From the NCBI RefSeq assembly GCF_026420865.1, contig NZ_JAPCWC010000014.1:1-64000 (forward strand): DNA of 64,000 nucleotides. The letters are read 5' to 3'. Origin of the DNA: Novosphingobium clariflavum. Lineage in GTDB: Bacteria > Pseudomonadota > Alphaproteobacteria > Sphingomonadales > Sphingomonadaceae. A model generated the notes under the pieces. It was given only the letters and a program-made list of their open reading frames with translations. It was not told where the DNA came from and did not search any database. Shown piece by piece: positions 25,745-35,459 of this stretch (the stretch's first letter is position 1; each line of letters starts with the position of its first letter). The position numbers and the translations under genes are program-made.

Positions 25745-26589
25745 GCAACTTCCTTTCGTTCAAGATATTCGAGCAGCGATGCCAGCGTGCCTTTGAGGTC
25801 CTTGCGGTGGACCACCATGTCCACCATGCCGTGGGCATGGAGGTACTCGGCGCGCTGGAAGCCGTCGGGGAGTTTCTCGCGGATCGTGTCCTGGATCACG
25901 CGCTGGCCGGCGAAGCCGATGAGGGCGCCGGGCTCTGCGATGTGGACGTCGCCCAGCATCGCGTAGCTGGCGGTGACGCCGCCGGTGGTGGGATCGGTGA
26001 GGACGACGATGTAGGGCAGACCCGCCCGCGCCAGGCGGCGGATCGCGACGGTCGCCTTGGGCATCTGCATGAGCGAGAGGATACCCTCCTGCATGCGTGC
26101 GCCGCCCGCGGCGGTGAAGATGACGTAGCCGCAGTTCTCGGCGATCGCGCGCTCGGCGGCCTCGACGAAGGCCTCGCCCACGGCCATGCCCATCGACCCG
26201 CCCATGAACGCGAAGTCCTGCACGCCGAGGACGACCTTGCGGCCCTCGATCGTGCCGAGCGCATTGGTCAGCGCATCGGGGTAGGGATTGGCGGCGCGAG
26301 CAGCCTTGAGGCGATCCGAGTACTTCTTGGAATCGCGGAAATTGAGCGGATTTTCCGGCACGCGCGGTGCCGAGAGGATACCGTAACCGGCGTCGAGAAG
26401 CTGGTCGAAGCGCTGCTGCGCGCCGATGCGGCCATGGTACTGGCAGCGCGGGCAGACCGAGAGGTTGTCCTCGAACTCCTTGGTGAAGAGCATCTCGCCG
26501 CACCCGGGACACTTGGTCCACAGGTTGTCGGGCGTATCCCGCTTCTTCAGGTTCCCGAGGGAATTGCGTACTTTGCTAAGCCAACTCAT
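25741..26589 (-). CDS. accD: Acetyl-CoA carboxylase carboxyltransferase beta
   Basis: 282 aa from the ATG at 26589; a longer open frame upstream lacks AccD-like sequence. The zinc ribbon has C27, C30, C46 and C49 (CPGC, CPRC). The carboxyltransferase domain shows [14 protein letters not shown] and [17 protein letters not shown]. First gene of a four-gene acc cluster; in many bacteria accD lies elsewhere near trp and folC. Confidence 0.97.
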   Translation of the reverse strand: MSWLSKVRNSLGNLKKRDTPDNLWTKCPGCGEMLFTKEFEDNLSVCPRCQYHGRIGAQQRFDQLLDAGYGILSAPRVPENPLNFRDSKKYSDRLKAARAANPYPDALTNALGTIEGRKVVLGVQDFAFMGGSMGMAVGEAFVEAAERAIAENCGYVIFTAAGGARMQEGILSLMQMPKATVAIRRLARAGLPYIVVLTDPTTGGVTASYAMLGDVHIAEPGALIGFAGQRVIQDTIREKLPDGFQRAEYLHAHGMVDMVVHRKDLKGTLASLLEYLERKEVA

Positions 26590-27067
26590 GACCAACCCTT
26601 GCGTGAGACCCGAGCGGCCCGGTGATAGCCCGGGCTCATCTCGCGGCCGTCCGGAAGCCGTGCGGATGCGCCGATTTGCGGCATATCCAGCGACCGAACG
26701 ATCCTTGCGGACGACAGACACCGTGCCGGTCTGCCGGCCCGTCGCCGAGCGCGGCAATACGCGGCAGATATGGCTAGATCAATCGCCTCTGCGCGGATGA
26801 TGGGACAAAAAGTGCCTGCCCGGACCGGCCGGGGGCGTCGCACGAGAGGGCAAAAGCCGCAGGAATCCACGATTTCCAAGGGTTCGACGCCACCTCTGTA
26901 AACATACATGGAAGCCTCTAAACGATGCTGTGTTTCACCCCTTTCCCATTAGGTCAAGCGAGAAATTATCGGTCTTTACCGCCGCTCGCTGTTGCTGAAA
27001 TGAGACATAATCGCGCTCGAAGCCGCGACTTGATCGCCGCGTCGCCCGCGATCAGGATGCCGTTGCG
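26590..27067. other. Intergenic region between accD and yjbQ
   Basis: About 480 bases between divergent genes. It must carry the acc operon promoter on the minus strand and that of the yjbQ gene on the plus strand, but I cannot assign boxes. Open frames here have no recognisable content. No RNA gene was recognised. Confidence 0.5.
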
Positions 27068-27484
27068 ATGAAACAGGCCACCACCATCCTCACGTTCGAC
27101 ACCTCCGGGCGGGGGCTCACCGATATCACGCGGGCGATTGCCGGATGGCAGCGCGACAGCGGCATCGGCGAGGGGCTGCTGACGCTGCTGTGCCGCCACA
27201 CCTCCGCCTCGCTGCTGATTCAGGAGAATGCCGCGCGCGAGGTGCGCGGCGATCTGGTCGCCTGGCTCGACCGGATCGCGCCGGAAGGCCCGCACTATGC
27301 GCATGACGACGAGGGGCCGGACGACATGCCCGCGCACCTCAAGGCGACTCTGACCGGCGTCAACCTGTCGATTCCGGTGATCGGCGGGCAGATGGCGCTG
27401 GGAACCTGGCAAGGGATCTATCTGGCCGAACATCGCCGCATGCCGCATCGACGGCAGGTGGCGCTGCACCTGTTCGGCGTGTAG
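27068..27484 (+). CDS. YjbQ/UPF0047 family protein
   Basis: 138 aa, the usual length. It shows the family's LLTLLCRHTSASLLIQEN motif (His proposed to be in the active site), a DD-rich middle (HDDEGPDDMPAHL), and the C-terminal GTWQGIYLAEHR. E. coli YjbQ has weak thiamine-phosphate synthase activity; the true role of the family is unsettled. Soluble, no signal peptide. Followed by the cytochrome b gene after 43 bases. Confidence 0.92.
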   Translation: MKQATTILTFDTSGRGLTDITRAIAGWQRDSGIGEGLLTLLCRHTSASLLIQENAAREVRGDLVAWLDRIAPEGPHYAHDDEGPDDMPAHLKATLTGVNLSIPVIGGQMALGTWQGIYLAEHRRMPHRRQVALHLFGV

Positions 27485-27527
27485 AACCGGGCTGTAACCG
27501 ATAGCAGGCGCGAGGCGAACTGGGATC

Positions 27528-28400
27528 ATGAGCGACATCGCCCCGCCCGCCGAACCGCCTCCCGCGCAAGAGGCTCATCCGCAAGGCGGCGATCTGGTGA
27601 AGCGTCACCGGCTCTCGACCCGGCTCTGGCACTGGACCAATGCGGTCACGCTGCTGATCATGCTGATGAGCGGGCTGATGATCTTCAACGCCCATGCCCG
27701 GCTCTACTGGGGCGAATACGGCGCGAATTTCGATACGCCGTGGCTGAAGATCGGCTCCGCCCGGATCGGCACATATGAATATGGCTATCTGCAAGTGGCG
27801 GGCCACAGGACCGAGACGACCGGGCTGCTCGGCTACTGGCAGGACCCCGACGGCACCCCGCACCGCCGCGCCTTTCCCTATTGGGCGACGATCCCCTCGG
27901 CCTACAGTCTGGCCGATGCGCGGACATGGCACCTGGCCTTCGCCTGGGTGCTCTCGCTGGGGCTGACAGCCTACCTGATCTGGTCGCTGGTCAACCGGCA
28001 CATCCAGCGCGACATTCATATCACCCGGCGCGAGTGGCGGCTGCGGCATGTGTGGCACGAAGTGAAGGACCACGCCCGGCTGCGCCTGCCCACCGGCGCG
28101 GCGGCGCTGCGCTACAATACGCTTCAGAAGATCGCCTATGCCATAGTGCTGTTCGGCCTGCTGCCGCTGATGATCCTGACCGGCCTCGCCCTCTCGCCCA
28201 GCACCGATGCGTGGGCGCCGCTGGTGACGGAAGTGTTCGGGGGGCGGCAGACGGCGCGATCGATCCACTTCCTTTGCGCATTTGCCTTGGTGGGCTTCTT
28301 CATCGTCCACATCGCCATGGTGCTGCTGGCCGGGCCGTTCAACGAACTGCGCTCGATGGTGACGGGCTGGTATCGCCTGCCGAAGGAGCCAGAACGTTGA
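27528..28400 (+). CDS. Cytochrome b561-type membrane subunit
   Basis: 290 aa. A soluble N-terminus (1-25) is followed by the cytochrome b561/Ni,Fe-hydrogenase b-type domain, with about four membrane helices near 35-55, 130-155, 195-215 and 245-275. Haem-binding His candidates are in RLWHWTNA, RTWHLAF, SIHFLCAF and FIVHIAM. Its stop overlaps the start of the molybdoenzyme gene, so the pair is presumably one redox complex, with this subunit linking to the quinone pool. Confidence 0.88.
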   Translation: MSDIAPPAEPPPAQEAHPQGGDLVKRHRLSTRLWHWTNAVTLLIMLMSGLMIFNAHARLYWGEYGANFDTPWLKIGSARIGTYEYGYLQVAGHRTETTGLLGYWQDPDGTPHRRAFPYWATIPSAYSLADARTWHLAFAWVLSLGLTAYLIWSLVNRHIQRDIHITRREWRLRHVWHEVKDHARLRLPTGAAALRYNTLQKIAYAIVLFGLLPLMILTGLALSPSTDAWAPLVTEVFGGRQTARSIHFLCAFALVGFFIVHIAMVLLAGPFNELRSMVTGWYRLPKEPER

Positions 28401-29161
28401 GCAAGTTGATTCTCTCCCGGCGGCGGCTGATTCAGGCAGGAGCGGTGGGTGCGGGCGGGTTGCTGCTTTCCGGCTGCGACCGGCTGACTCGCAAGCCCGA
28501 AGTGCTCGATTTTCTGGGCCAGGCGGAAGACCTCCACCGCGTGACCCAGCGCGGCCTTGCCGGCGATGCCCTCGCCCGCGAGTTTTCCGAATCGCAAATG
28601 TCGCCCACGTTCCGCGCCAACGGCAGCCTTGCCGTCGCCGATCCGGTCTACCGCGCCCATTTCGCGCAGGGTTTTTCCCAATGGGCGCTGCGGGTGGACG
28701 GGCTGGTCGCGCATCCGCTCATGCTGCCGCTGAGCGCGCTCAAGGCGATGCCCCAGCGCACCCAGATCACCCGCCACGACTGTGTCGAGGGCTGGAGCGC
28801 GATCGGCAAGTGGACCGGGCCGCGCCTTGCCGCCCTGCTCGATCTGGCGCGGCTGCGGCCGGAGGCGCGCTATCTCGTGTTCCACTGCGCCGATCTCTAC
28901 GGCGGGCGGCCCTATTACGAATCGATCGATCTCGTGGAGGCCTTCCACCCGCAGACCATCCTCGCCTGGGCCATGAACGGCCAGCCGCTGGAAGAACAGC
29001 ACGGCGCCCCGCTGCGCCTGCGGGTGGAACGGCAACTCGGCTACAAGCACGCCAAGTTCGTCACCCGCATCGAGGCCGTCGCCTCGCTCGCCGGGATCTA
29101 CGGCGGCAAGGGCGGATATTGGGAAGATAATGGCCGATACGCGTGGTATGCCGGGATTTAG
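28397..29161 (+). CDS. Sulfite-oxidase-fold molybdoenzyme, Tat-exported lipoprotein-like
   Basis: 254 aa from a TTG at 28397 (TTGA overlap with the cytochrome gene; AGGAG seven bases upstream). The N-terminus has a twin-arginine stretch (SRRRLI, residues 7-12) and a lipobox LLSGC with C27, suggesting Tat export and lipid anchoring. The molybdopterin ligand is C129 in RHDCVEGW. HCADLYGGRPYYESID and QPLEEQHGAPLRL match the YedY/MsrP-related family. The partner cytochrome b replaces the usual MsrQ. Substrate unknown. Confidence 0.86.
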   Translation: MSKLILSRRRLIQAGAVGAGGLLLSGCDRLTRKPEVLDFLGQAEDLHRVTQRGLAGDALAREFSESQMSPTFRANGSLAVADPVYRAHFAQGFSQWALRVDGLVAHPLMLPLSALKAMPQRTQITRHDCVEGWSAIGKWTGPRLAALLDLARLRPEARYLVFHCADLYGGRPYYESIDLVEAFHPQTILAWAMNGQPLEEQHGAPLRLRVERQLGYKHAKFVTRIEAVASLAGIYGGKGGYWEDNGRYAWYAGI

Positions 29162-29271
29162 TCCGCCGGCCCATTGCATCCCAGCCTATCTGGCTTAATC
29201 CACGCGGCTTCAAAATAATAACGCAAGAGCGTAGCCCCCGTGACCATCCTCCCCGCTTCCGAGTTTCAGCC

Positions 29272-30651
<1,380 letters not shown>

Positions 30652-30672
30652 GGAAGAGGGGCAAGGGATAAA

Positions 30673-30695
30673 GCAGGGGAGCATAGCCCCCCTGC
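30673..30695 (+). terminator. Hairpin downstream of sdaA
   Basis: GCAGGGG at 30673-30679 pairs with CCCCTGC at 30689-30695, loop of 9. It lies 21 bases after the sdaA stop. No T run, so the terminator role is moderate. Confidence 0.45.
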
Positions 30696-30815
30696 ACCCC
30701 CAATACCGTCTCCGTGGTGCCCTGCCCTATCGGTTAAGCGCCCATAGCTGCGTCGGGAGACTAATGGCTGCGCCGCAAGGAGCGCACTACGGATAGGCAG
30801 GACGCGAGGTAGACG

Positions 30816-30866
30816 TTTCGAGGGTCCGGGGGATCTCCTGAGCTTGTCGAAGGGCTCCAGGATTCC
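30816..30866. repeat. Dispersed palindromic repeat, copy 2
   Basis: Same block as 556-606, here with the consensus core CTGAGCTTGTCGAAGGGCT. It sits just past the 3' end of the LON-domain gene. Confidence 0.7.
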
Positions 30867-30875
30867 ATTCGTCCC

Positions 30876-31487
30876 TTACTGCAACGTCACCCCATCCTCG
30901 TCGTCGTCATCCGACCGGCGCCCGAAGAACTGCATCAACTGCACCAAGAGTTCGCACCGCTCGCGCAGGCCGGAAACCTCCAGCAGCGCCTGCTTGGCCG
31001 CCGCATCGAACGGCGCGATCTGCGAGACCCCGTTGATCAGCGACTGGTCGTCCAGCCGCGCGACCTGCTCCCAGTCCACCACGTAGCCCTGCGCATCGGC
31101 GAATCGCCGCGCCTCGCGTTCGAAACTGGCGCGTTCGATGGCGGCCAGCACTTCATCGCCGTCGTCGGGCAGCAGTTCCGCCTCGATCTGGCGGAAGGGC
31201 GTGGTCACATCGAGTTCGCGCAGCACGCGGAAGCGCGATTCGCCTTCGAGAATGATGTTGAAGCGCCCGTCTTCCAGCGCCTCGACATCGCCGATCCGGC
31301 CAAGGCAGCCCACTGCGTAGAGCGGCGCCCCTTCGACCGGGCGCTGCGGCTGGATCATGCCGATGCGCCGGTCCCGCGCGAGGGCATCGCTCACCATCGC
31401 ACGGTAGCGCGGCTCGAAGATGTGGAGCGGCAGTTGCAGCCCCGGGTAGAGGACGGCGCCCGGCAGGGGAAAGATGGTGATCCGCAC
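30876..31487 (-). CDS. LON peptidase substrate-binding domain protein
   Basis: 203 aa from a GTG at 31487 with GGAG just upstream; the frame continues upstream into the thioredoxin gene but the LON fold begins at ITIFPLPGAVLYPGLQLPLHIFEPRY. It has the Lon N-terminal (PUA-like) domain only, no ATPase or protease. Function in bacteria is unclear; it usually lies next to a CnoX-type thioredoxin, as here (14 bases after it), which hints at a role in protein quality control. Confidence 0.9.
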   Translation of the reverse strand: MRITIFPLPGAVLYPGLQLPLHIFEPRYRAMVSDALARDRRIGMIQPQRPVEGAPLYAVGCLGRIGDVEALEDGRFNIILEGESRFRVLRELDVTTPFRQIEAELLPDDGDEVLAAIERASFEREARRFADAQGYVVDWEQVARLDDQSLINGVSQIAPFDAAAKQALLEVSGLRERCELLVQLMQFFGRRSDDDDEDGVTLQ

Positions 31488-31501
31488 GGGCGCCGCTCCG
31501 C

Positions 31502-32410
31502 TCAGCCGAACAGCACGGTGGAGAGCTTGCGGCGCGTGGCCGAAACCCAGGGGTCTTCCAGCCCGACCGCCTCGAAGATCTGCAGCAGCTTGGCGCGCGC
31601 GGCGCCTTCGTTCCATGCGCGGTCGGCAGCGACCATGGCAAGCAGGGTGGCGGCGGCATCGTCACGCTCCCCGGCGGCAAAGGCGGCGTTGGCGAAGGCG
31701 AGCTGGGCTTCCATGTCCTCGGGACGCGCGGCCGCGGCGGCGCGCAGGGCAGCGAGTTCGCTGTCCTCGGGCTTGTCCTTGGCCAGCGCCAATGCCGAAC
31801 GCGCACGTTCCAGGTGCGAATCGGCAGCCAGTTCCGGCTCTAGGCTGGAGAGGATCTGCTCCGCTTCCTCGATTCGCCCGGCGGCGACGAGGCCGCGCAC
31901 GAGCCCGGCGATCACTTCGCCATTGTCCGGCGCGATCTCGAGGATCTGCATGAAGATCGAGGCCGCGCGTTCGCCGTCGCCCTCGGCCAGCGCTTCCTCG
32001 CCCATGGCGATCAGCGGGGTGATGTCCTGCGCCGGCTCGGCCCCGGTCTGCACCGGCAGCTTGGCGAGCAGCTGGTCGAGCATCTGCTTGAGCTGCGATT
32101 CGGTGCGCGCGTTGGTCAGGTCCGCCACCGGCTGGCCCTGGAAGATCGCGTAGACCGTGGGGATCGTGCGGACCTGGAACTGGCTGGCGATGAACTGTTC
32201 CTCGTCGACATTCAGCTTGGCCAGCACCACGCCCTTGTCGGCATATTCGGCGGCGACCTTTTCCAGCACCGGCGTCAGCGCCTTGCAGGGGCCGCACCAT
32301 TCCGCCCAGAAATCGAGGATCACCAGCTTTGTCATCGACGGTTCGGCCACGGACTGGCGGAAGCGGTCCACCGCCTTCTGTTCGTCGAGGTTGAGACCCA
32401 TGCTGGCCAA
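31502..32410 (-). CDS. cnoX: CnoX/YbbN-like thioredoxin co-chaperone
   Basis: 302 aa. Start taken as the TTG at 32410 because GGGAG is about 8 bases away; an ATG at 32401 is the alternative. Thioredoxin domain residues 1-110 with a complete WCGPC (C39, C42), then a TPR-like helical tail (about 130-300) with Ala-rich repeats. E. coli CnoX protects unfolded proteins and hands them to chaperones, but lacks one active-site Cys; here both are present. Operon with the LON-domain gene. Confidence 0.9.
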   Translation of the reverse strand: MASMGLNLDEQKAVDRFRQSVAEPSMTKLVILDFWAEWCGPCKALTPVLEKVAAEYADKGVVLAKLNVDEEQFIASQFQVRTIPTVYAIFQGQPVADLTNARTESQLKQMLDQLLAKLPVQTGAEPAQDITPLIAMGEEALAEGDGERAASIFMQILEIAPDNGEVIAGLVRGLVAAGRIEEAEQILSSLEPELAADSHLERARSALALAKDKPEDSELAALRAAAAARPEDMEAQLAFANAAFAAGERDDAAATLLAMVAADRAWNEGAARAKLLQIFEAVGLEDPWVSATRRKLSTVLFG

Positions 32411-32612
32411 GATTCGTGCTCCCGTGAATGCGTACGTAAAGAAGTTCGAGGGCCCTAGATCGGCCTTCGCGACCGATTTGTGAAGGGTTTATGGGCTTCT
32501 TGCCGGTCTTCGTGCGATTCTTTCAAATTAGCTCTTGCCGCCCCCCAAAAGCGCTGCTAGTCGGCCGCCTCACCCCGGACCTGCCGGTTAGCCAGCAGGT
32601 CTTGAACGTCGA

Positions 32613-32687
32613 GCGGGCGTAGCTCAGGGGTAGAGCACAACCTTGCCAAGGTTGGGGTCGAGGGTTCGAATCCCTTCGCCCGCTCCA
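32613..32687 (+). tRNA. tRNA-Gly (GCC), copy 1
   Basis: 75 bases including encoded CCA. Acceptor GCGGGCG/CGCCCGC, D-arm AGCTCAGGGGTAGAGC, anticodon GCC in a CTTGCCAAGG loop, T-arm with GGTTCGAATCC. Identical to the next two copies. Confidence 0.97.
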
Positions 32688-32735
32688 GTTCACATACGGG
32701 ATTTTCGGCTTGTCCGGAAAGTCTCGAACGCCAGA

Positions 32736-32810
32736 GCGGGCGTAGCTCAGGGGTAGAGCACAACCTTGCCAAGGTTGGGGTCGAGGGTTCGAATCCCTTC
32801 GCCCGCTCCA
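32736..32810 (+). tRNA. tRNA-Gly (GCC), copy 2
   Basis: Identical in sequence to copy 1, with its start exactly 123 bases downstream. Encoded CCA present. Confidence 0.97.
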
Positions 32811-32858
32811 GTTCGAATACGAGACTTCCGACGTGTCCCGAACGTCTTGAACGCCAGA

Positions 32859-32933
32859 GCGGGCGTAGCTCAGGGGTAGAGCACAACCTTGCCAAGGTTG
32901 GGGTCGAGGGTTCGAATCCCTTCGCCCGCTCCA
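32859..32933 (+). tRNA. tRNA-Gly (GCC), copy 3
   Basis: Identical to copies 1 and 2, again at 123 bases. Its 3' end marks the left side of the presumed mobile element, and a T-rich CAGTTTTCC follows. Confidence 0.97.
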
Positions 32934-33237
32934 GTTTTCCTAATAAAATCAAAAGTTTGCGATCGCGGCGTTCCGCGTGGAATGTCGCTTATTCGCGTCA
33001 GTTCACCACCAGTTCACCACCAAACACGCGTGCAAACGGAAACTCATGGCCATTGTGGCGGAGTTTGGAGGGGAACGCCTTCCCCTGCCGGTGAGCCGCG
33101 TTCCTCGTCTCCCCGGACCCCTTCGAACGGGGCTGCCGCCCCGTAACGCCCCGCCAGAGGGAGAGTGCGGCCGGTTGGCCGTGACGGGTTTAGCACGGTG
33201 AGAGAGGCTCGCCGTCGGCCCGTCATGGAGACTTGCC
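32934..33237. other. Gap between tRNA array and ardC, including a leader
   Basis: Just past the tRNA is a short direct repeat AGTTCACCACC twice (33000-33021). The right part, 33120-33237, is the leader shared with other element genes (see that entry). No integrase or other gene is here. It is the probable left boundary of the element. Confidence 0.55.
33120..33237 (+). promoter_or_regulatory. Shared leader motif, copy A (ahead of ardC)
   Basis: A GC hairpin, then AGAGGGAGAG at 33156-33165, a small stem, and a block ending GGCCCGTCATGGAGA at 33217-33231. The AGAGGGAGAG lies exactly 82 bases before the ATG, as in the parB-like gene leader. It could be a protein or RNA control signal common to element genes. 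Confidence 0.6.
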
Positions 33238-34140
33238 ATGACCCGAACCAACGGATCGGCCGCGCGCGCCGACGTCTATTCGCGCATCACCGCCGAGATA
33301 ATTTCCGCGATCGAAGCCGGCGCCGGCGATTGGCGCATGCCTTGGCATCACGACGGCGCCGCCGTCACCCGTCCCGAGAACATCGCTTCATCAAAGCGCT
33401 ACCGCGGCGTGAACGTTCTGGCGCTTTGGATTGCCGCACAGGCGTCCGGTTATGCCAGCGGCATCTGGGGAACCTATCGCCAGTGGCAGGCCGTCGGCGC
33501 ACAGGTTCGCAAGGGTGAGCGCGGCACCACCGTCGTGCTCTGGAAGCAGGCGGCTTGCCGAACTGATGACGATCACGATGACGGAGATCCGCGTCCAGGC
33601 CGTATGTTCGCCCGCGCGTTCACCGTGTTCAACATTGCTCAGGTCGACGGATATGAACCGGAACCGGCGACCTTGCTGCCCGAGAGCGAGCGCATTACCC
33701 ATGCCGAGGCATTCGTCGCGGCATTGAAGATACCGATCACCGAAGGCGCCTATGACGCCCACTACCGGATCGACCTCGATCAGATCTTCATGCCGCCTTT
33801 CTCGGCGTTCCGCGATGCAGTCGCCCAGATGGGGACGATCCTCCACGAGTGTGCGCACGCCACAGGGGCAAAGCACCGGCTCGACCGCAATTTCGACGAT
33901 CGGTTCAAGCGCAATTGGCTGCCTATCGAAGAAGCCTGCGCCGAACTCACCGCGTCGTTCGTACTGGCTGACCTCGGCATCGCGCACCATCCGCGACCCG
34001 ATCATGCCGCATATGTGGCCTCGTGGCTCTCGGCCCTGAAGAATGATCCGCGCGCGATTTTCACTGCTGCCAGCAAGGCCCAGCAGGCGGCCGACTGGAT
34101 GTGGGCACAGCAGCCCCAGGCCGAGGAGTTGGCGGCATGA
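33238..34140 (+). CDS. ardC: ArdC-like antirestriction protein
   Basis: 300 aa. The N-terminal ssDNA-binding DUF1738 domain (about 5-130) has ITAEIISAIEAGAGDWRMPW and WGTYRQWQAVGAQVRKGER. The C-terminal zincin domain has HECAH at 203-207 and a downstream EEACAEL as likely third ligand. ArdC proteins protect incoming plasmid DNA from host restriction in early transfer. First gene after the tRNA array; overlaps the DUF2958 gene as ATGA. A mobile-element marker. Confidence 0.9.
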   Translation: MTRTNGSAARADVYSRITAEIISAIEAGAGDWRMPWHHDGAAVTRPENIASSKRYRGVNVLALWIAAQASGYASGIWGTYRQWQAVGAQVRKGERGTTVVLWKQAACRTDDDHDDGDPRPGRMFARAFTVFNIAQVDGYEPEPATLLPESERITHAEAFVAALKIPITEGAYDAHYRIDLDQIFMPPFSAFRDAVAQMGTILHECAHATGAKHRLDRNFDDRFKRNWLPIEEACAELTASFVLADLGIAHHPRPDHAAYVASWLSALKNDPRAIFTAASKAQQAADWMWAQQPQAEELAA

Positions 34141-34550
34141 TCCTCGTCACGCCAGAATTGCGCGACCAACTGCGCGCCAATCACCGCGCCCGCTGCGCGG
34201 CGCTTCGCCGCGGCGAACCCGCGCCGGACCCGATGCCGGTGGTCCGCTTCTTCAATCCTCTTGGCCCCGGCACCTGGCTCGCCACGGAGATGGATGAAGA
34301 CGGGATTCTCTTTGGCCTCGCCGATCTCGGCTTCGGCTGTCCGGAACTGGGGAGTTTTGCCTTGGAGGAACTGGAATCGATCCAGCTTCCCTTCGGTCTC
34401 GGCATTGAGCGCGATATCCGTTTCGAGGGCGAGTTTCCGCTCTCGGTCTATGCCGAGGCCGCTTCCCGCGCCGGATCGCTGGTCGAGGGTGAACGCATCC
34501 TTCGCCGGGGGTCGGCGCCGGGCGCGAGCACGCTGTCCCCCGATCGCTGA
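34137..34550 (+). CDS. DUF2958 family protein
   Basis: 137 aa; ATGA overlap with ardC decides the start. The sequence VVRFFNPLGPGTWLATEMDE then LFGLADLGFGCPELGSF is typical of DUF2958, a small family of unknown function that travels with ArdC on plasmids and integrative elements. No membrane span or Cys pairs other than an isolated one. Confidence 0.85.
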   Translation: MILVTPELRDQLRANHRARCAALRRGEPAPDPMPVVRFFNPLGPGTWLATEMDEDGILFGLADLGFGCPELGSFALEELESIQLPFGLGIERDIRFEGEFPLSVYAEAASRAGSLVEGERILRRGSAPGASTLSPDR

Positions 34551-34559
34551 CGAGCGATC

Positions 34560-34874
34560 TCAGCTGCCATCGTCTTCGCGGAAGCGGTCCATCTGGTGCA
34601 TGCGCTCGTGCAGGATGGTGACGATCCCGACATCGCCATCGGCGAGCAACCGCCAATAGATATAGTGATGTTCGTGGCGGCAATAATAGCCGTCGACGCC
34701 GAATTCGGCCGGTATCGCGCGCCAGAGCAATTCGCGGCGCGCGATCCGGTCGAGGCAGGCAAACAGACCGCGGATATAGGTTTCGGCCTGCTCTTGGCCC
34801 CATGTGTCGAGCGAATAGACAAAAATCTCGTCGAGCCGCCGGCTCGCGATTGCCGAAACACGCAATGCTGTCAT
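34560..34874 (-). CDS. parE: ParE/RelE-family toxin
   Basis: 104 aa, ATG at 34874, one base after the antitoxin stop. ParE-type fold: ASRRLDEIFVYSLDTWG and YYCRHEHHYIYWRL, ending VTILHERMHQMDR. ParE toxins block gyrase; some relatives cut mRNA. Paired with the ParD-like gene upstream, it likely stabilises the element. Confidence 0.88.
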   Translation of the reverse strand: MTALRVSAIASRRLDEIFVYSLDTWGQEQAETYIRGLFACLDRIARRELLWRAIPAEFGVDGYYCRHEHHYIYWRLLADGDVGIVTILHERMHQMDRFREDDGS

Positions 34875-34875
34875 G

Positions 34876-35133
34876 TCACGCCCGGCGATTGCGGGCGATC
34901 ACGACCTCGGCATCCAATGCGTCATAGCTGTCTTCGGGGGCAGCGAAGGCGCGCGTCAGTTCCGCTTTCAGGCGTTGGAACTGCTCCGCCTCGCTCCTCT
35001 CCTTGTCGCGTCGGATCAGGTCGCGCACATATTCACTGACATTCTCATAGGCGCCCTGATCGCCGACATTGGCCGCGACGAACTCGCCCAGCGCGCCACT
35101 GATCCGGACATTGAGCGTGATCGGCTTGTTCAT
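34876..35133 (-). CDS. parD: ParD-like antitoxin
   Basis: 85 aa from the ATG at 35133 with a strong AAGGAGG. The N-terminal ribbon-helix-helix part (TLNVRISGALGEFVAANV then YENVSEYVRDLIRRDKE) binds DNA; the C-terminal tail would bind the toxin. Expected to repress its own promoter at 35153-35182. Confidence 0.88.
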   Translation of the reverse strand: MNKPITLNVRISGALGEFVAANVGDQGAYENVSEYVRDLIRRDKERSEAEQFQRLKAELTRAFAAPEDSYDALDAEVVIARNRRA

Positions 35134-35152
35134 GCGAGCCTCCTTTTGTCCT

Positions 35153-35182
35153 TATATAGTGCAATATTGTGGACAGCGACAA
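35153..35182 (-). promoter_or_regulatory. Promoter of the parDE pair
   Basis: On the minus strand TTGTCG (plus 35177-35182), 18 bases, then TATATA (plus 35153-35158), about 20 bases before the parD start. The region between (ATATTGCACTATAT) is AT-rich and partly symmetric, a plausible operator for ParD. Confidence 0.55.
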
Positions 35183-35249
35183 GGCTTGTGGGGGAAGCGT
35201 GGGTGCCGATCATCTGCTATGTCATGGGTCGCAGTTTTGGAGTCGCCCC

Positions 35250-35459
35250 ATGCCCAGGAACCGCATGACCTTCCACGATCCCCGCGACGAACTGCCGCCG
35301 GTGACGATCGAAATCCTGAAAGGCGACATGCTGCGCTTCACGCAGGTCGATCGCGAGGGTCGCACTAATGTCGTCACTTTCTCCGAGCGTTTCGACATTC
35401 GCCGTGGCGTCTTCGATGTCGCGGCGCGGCCCACATCTCCGCTCACAGTGGAAGGTTGA
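35250..35459 (+). CDS. Small hypothetical protein, 69 aa
   Basis: ATG at 35250. Contains VTIEILKGDMLRFTQVDREG, suggesting a compact beta fold. I do not recognise it. Its last 17 bases overlap, tail to tail, the DUF6771-like gene on the other strand. Could be spurious, but similar small frames are common in this type of element. Confidence 0.45.
   Translation: MPRNRMTFHDPRDELPPVTIEILKGDMLRFTQVDREGRTNVVTFSERFDIRRGVFDVAARPTSPLTVEG

Larger units (their letters stand above)
30652..30875. other. Intergenic region after sdaA with hairpin and repeat
   Basis: Between convergent genes. It contains a weak terminator-like stem (30673-30679/30689-30695) and copy 2 of the dispersed repeat (30816-30866). 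No gene seen. Confidence 0.6.
32613..32933. repeat. Tandem tRNA-Gly array, 123-bp period
   Basis: Two and a half units of 123 bases, each a tRNA plus a 48-base spacer; spacers share TTGAACGCCAGAG-like ends but have diverged in the middle. The exact period suggests expansion by unequal crossing-over. Confidence 0.85.

Noticed and set aside
26586..26909. Minus-strand frame upstream of accD
   Set aside because: No family resemblance, odd composition, and it covers the region where the acc promoter should be.
32557..32952. Minus-strand open frame with repeated ERAKGFEPSTPTLARL
   Set aside because: It is the reverse translation of the three tRNA-Gly genes, a well-known spurious protein.
32934..33237. 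Looked for an integrase or attachment-site repeat next to the tRNA
   Set aside because: No recombinase gene, and no second copy of the tRNA 3' end found by eye in the window, so an att site is not called.
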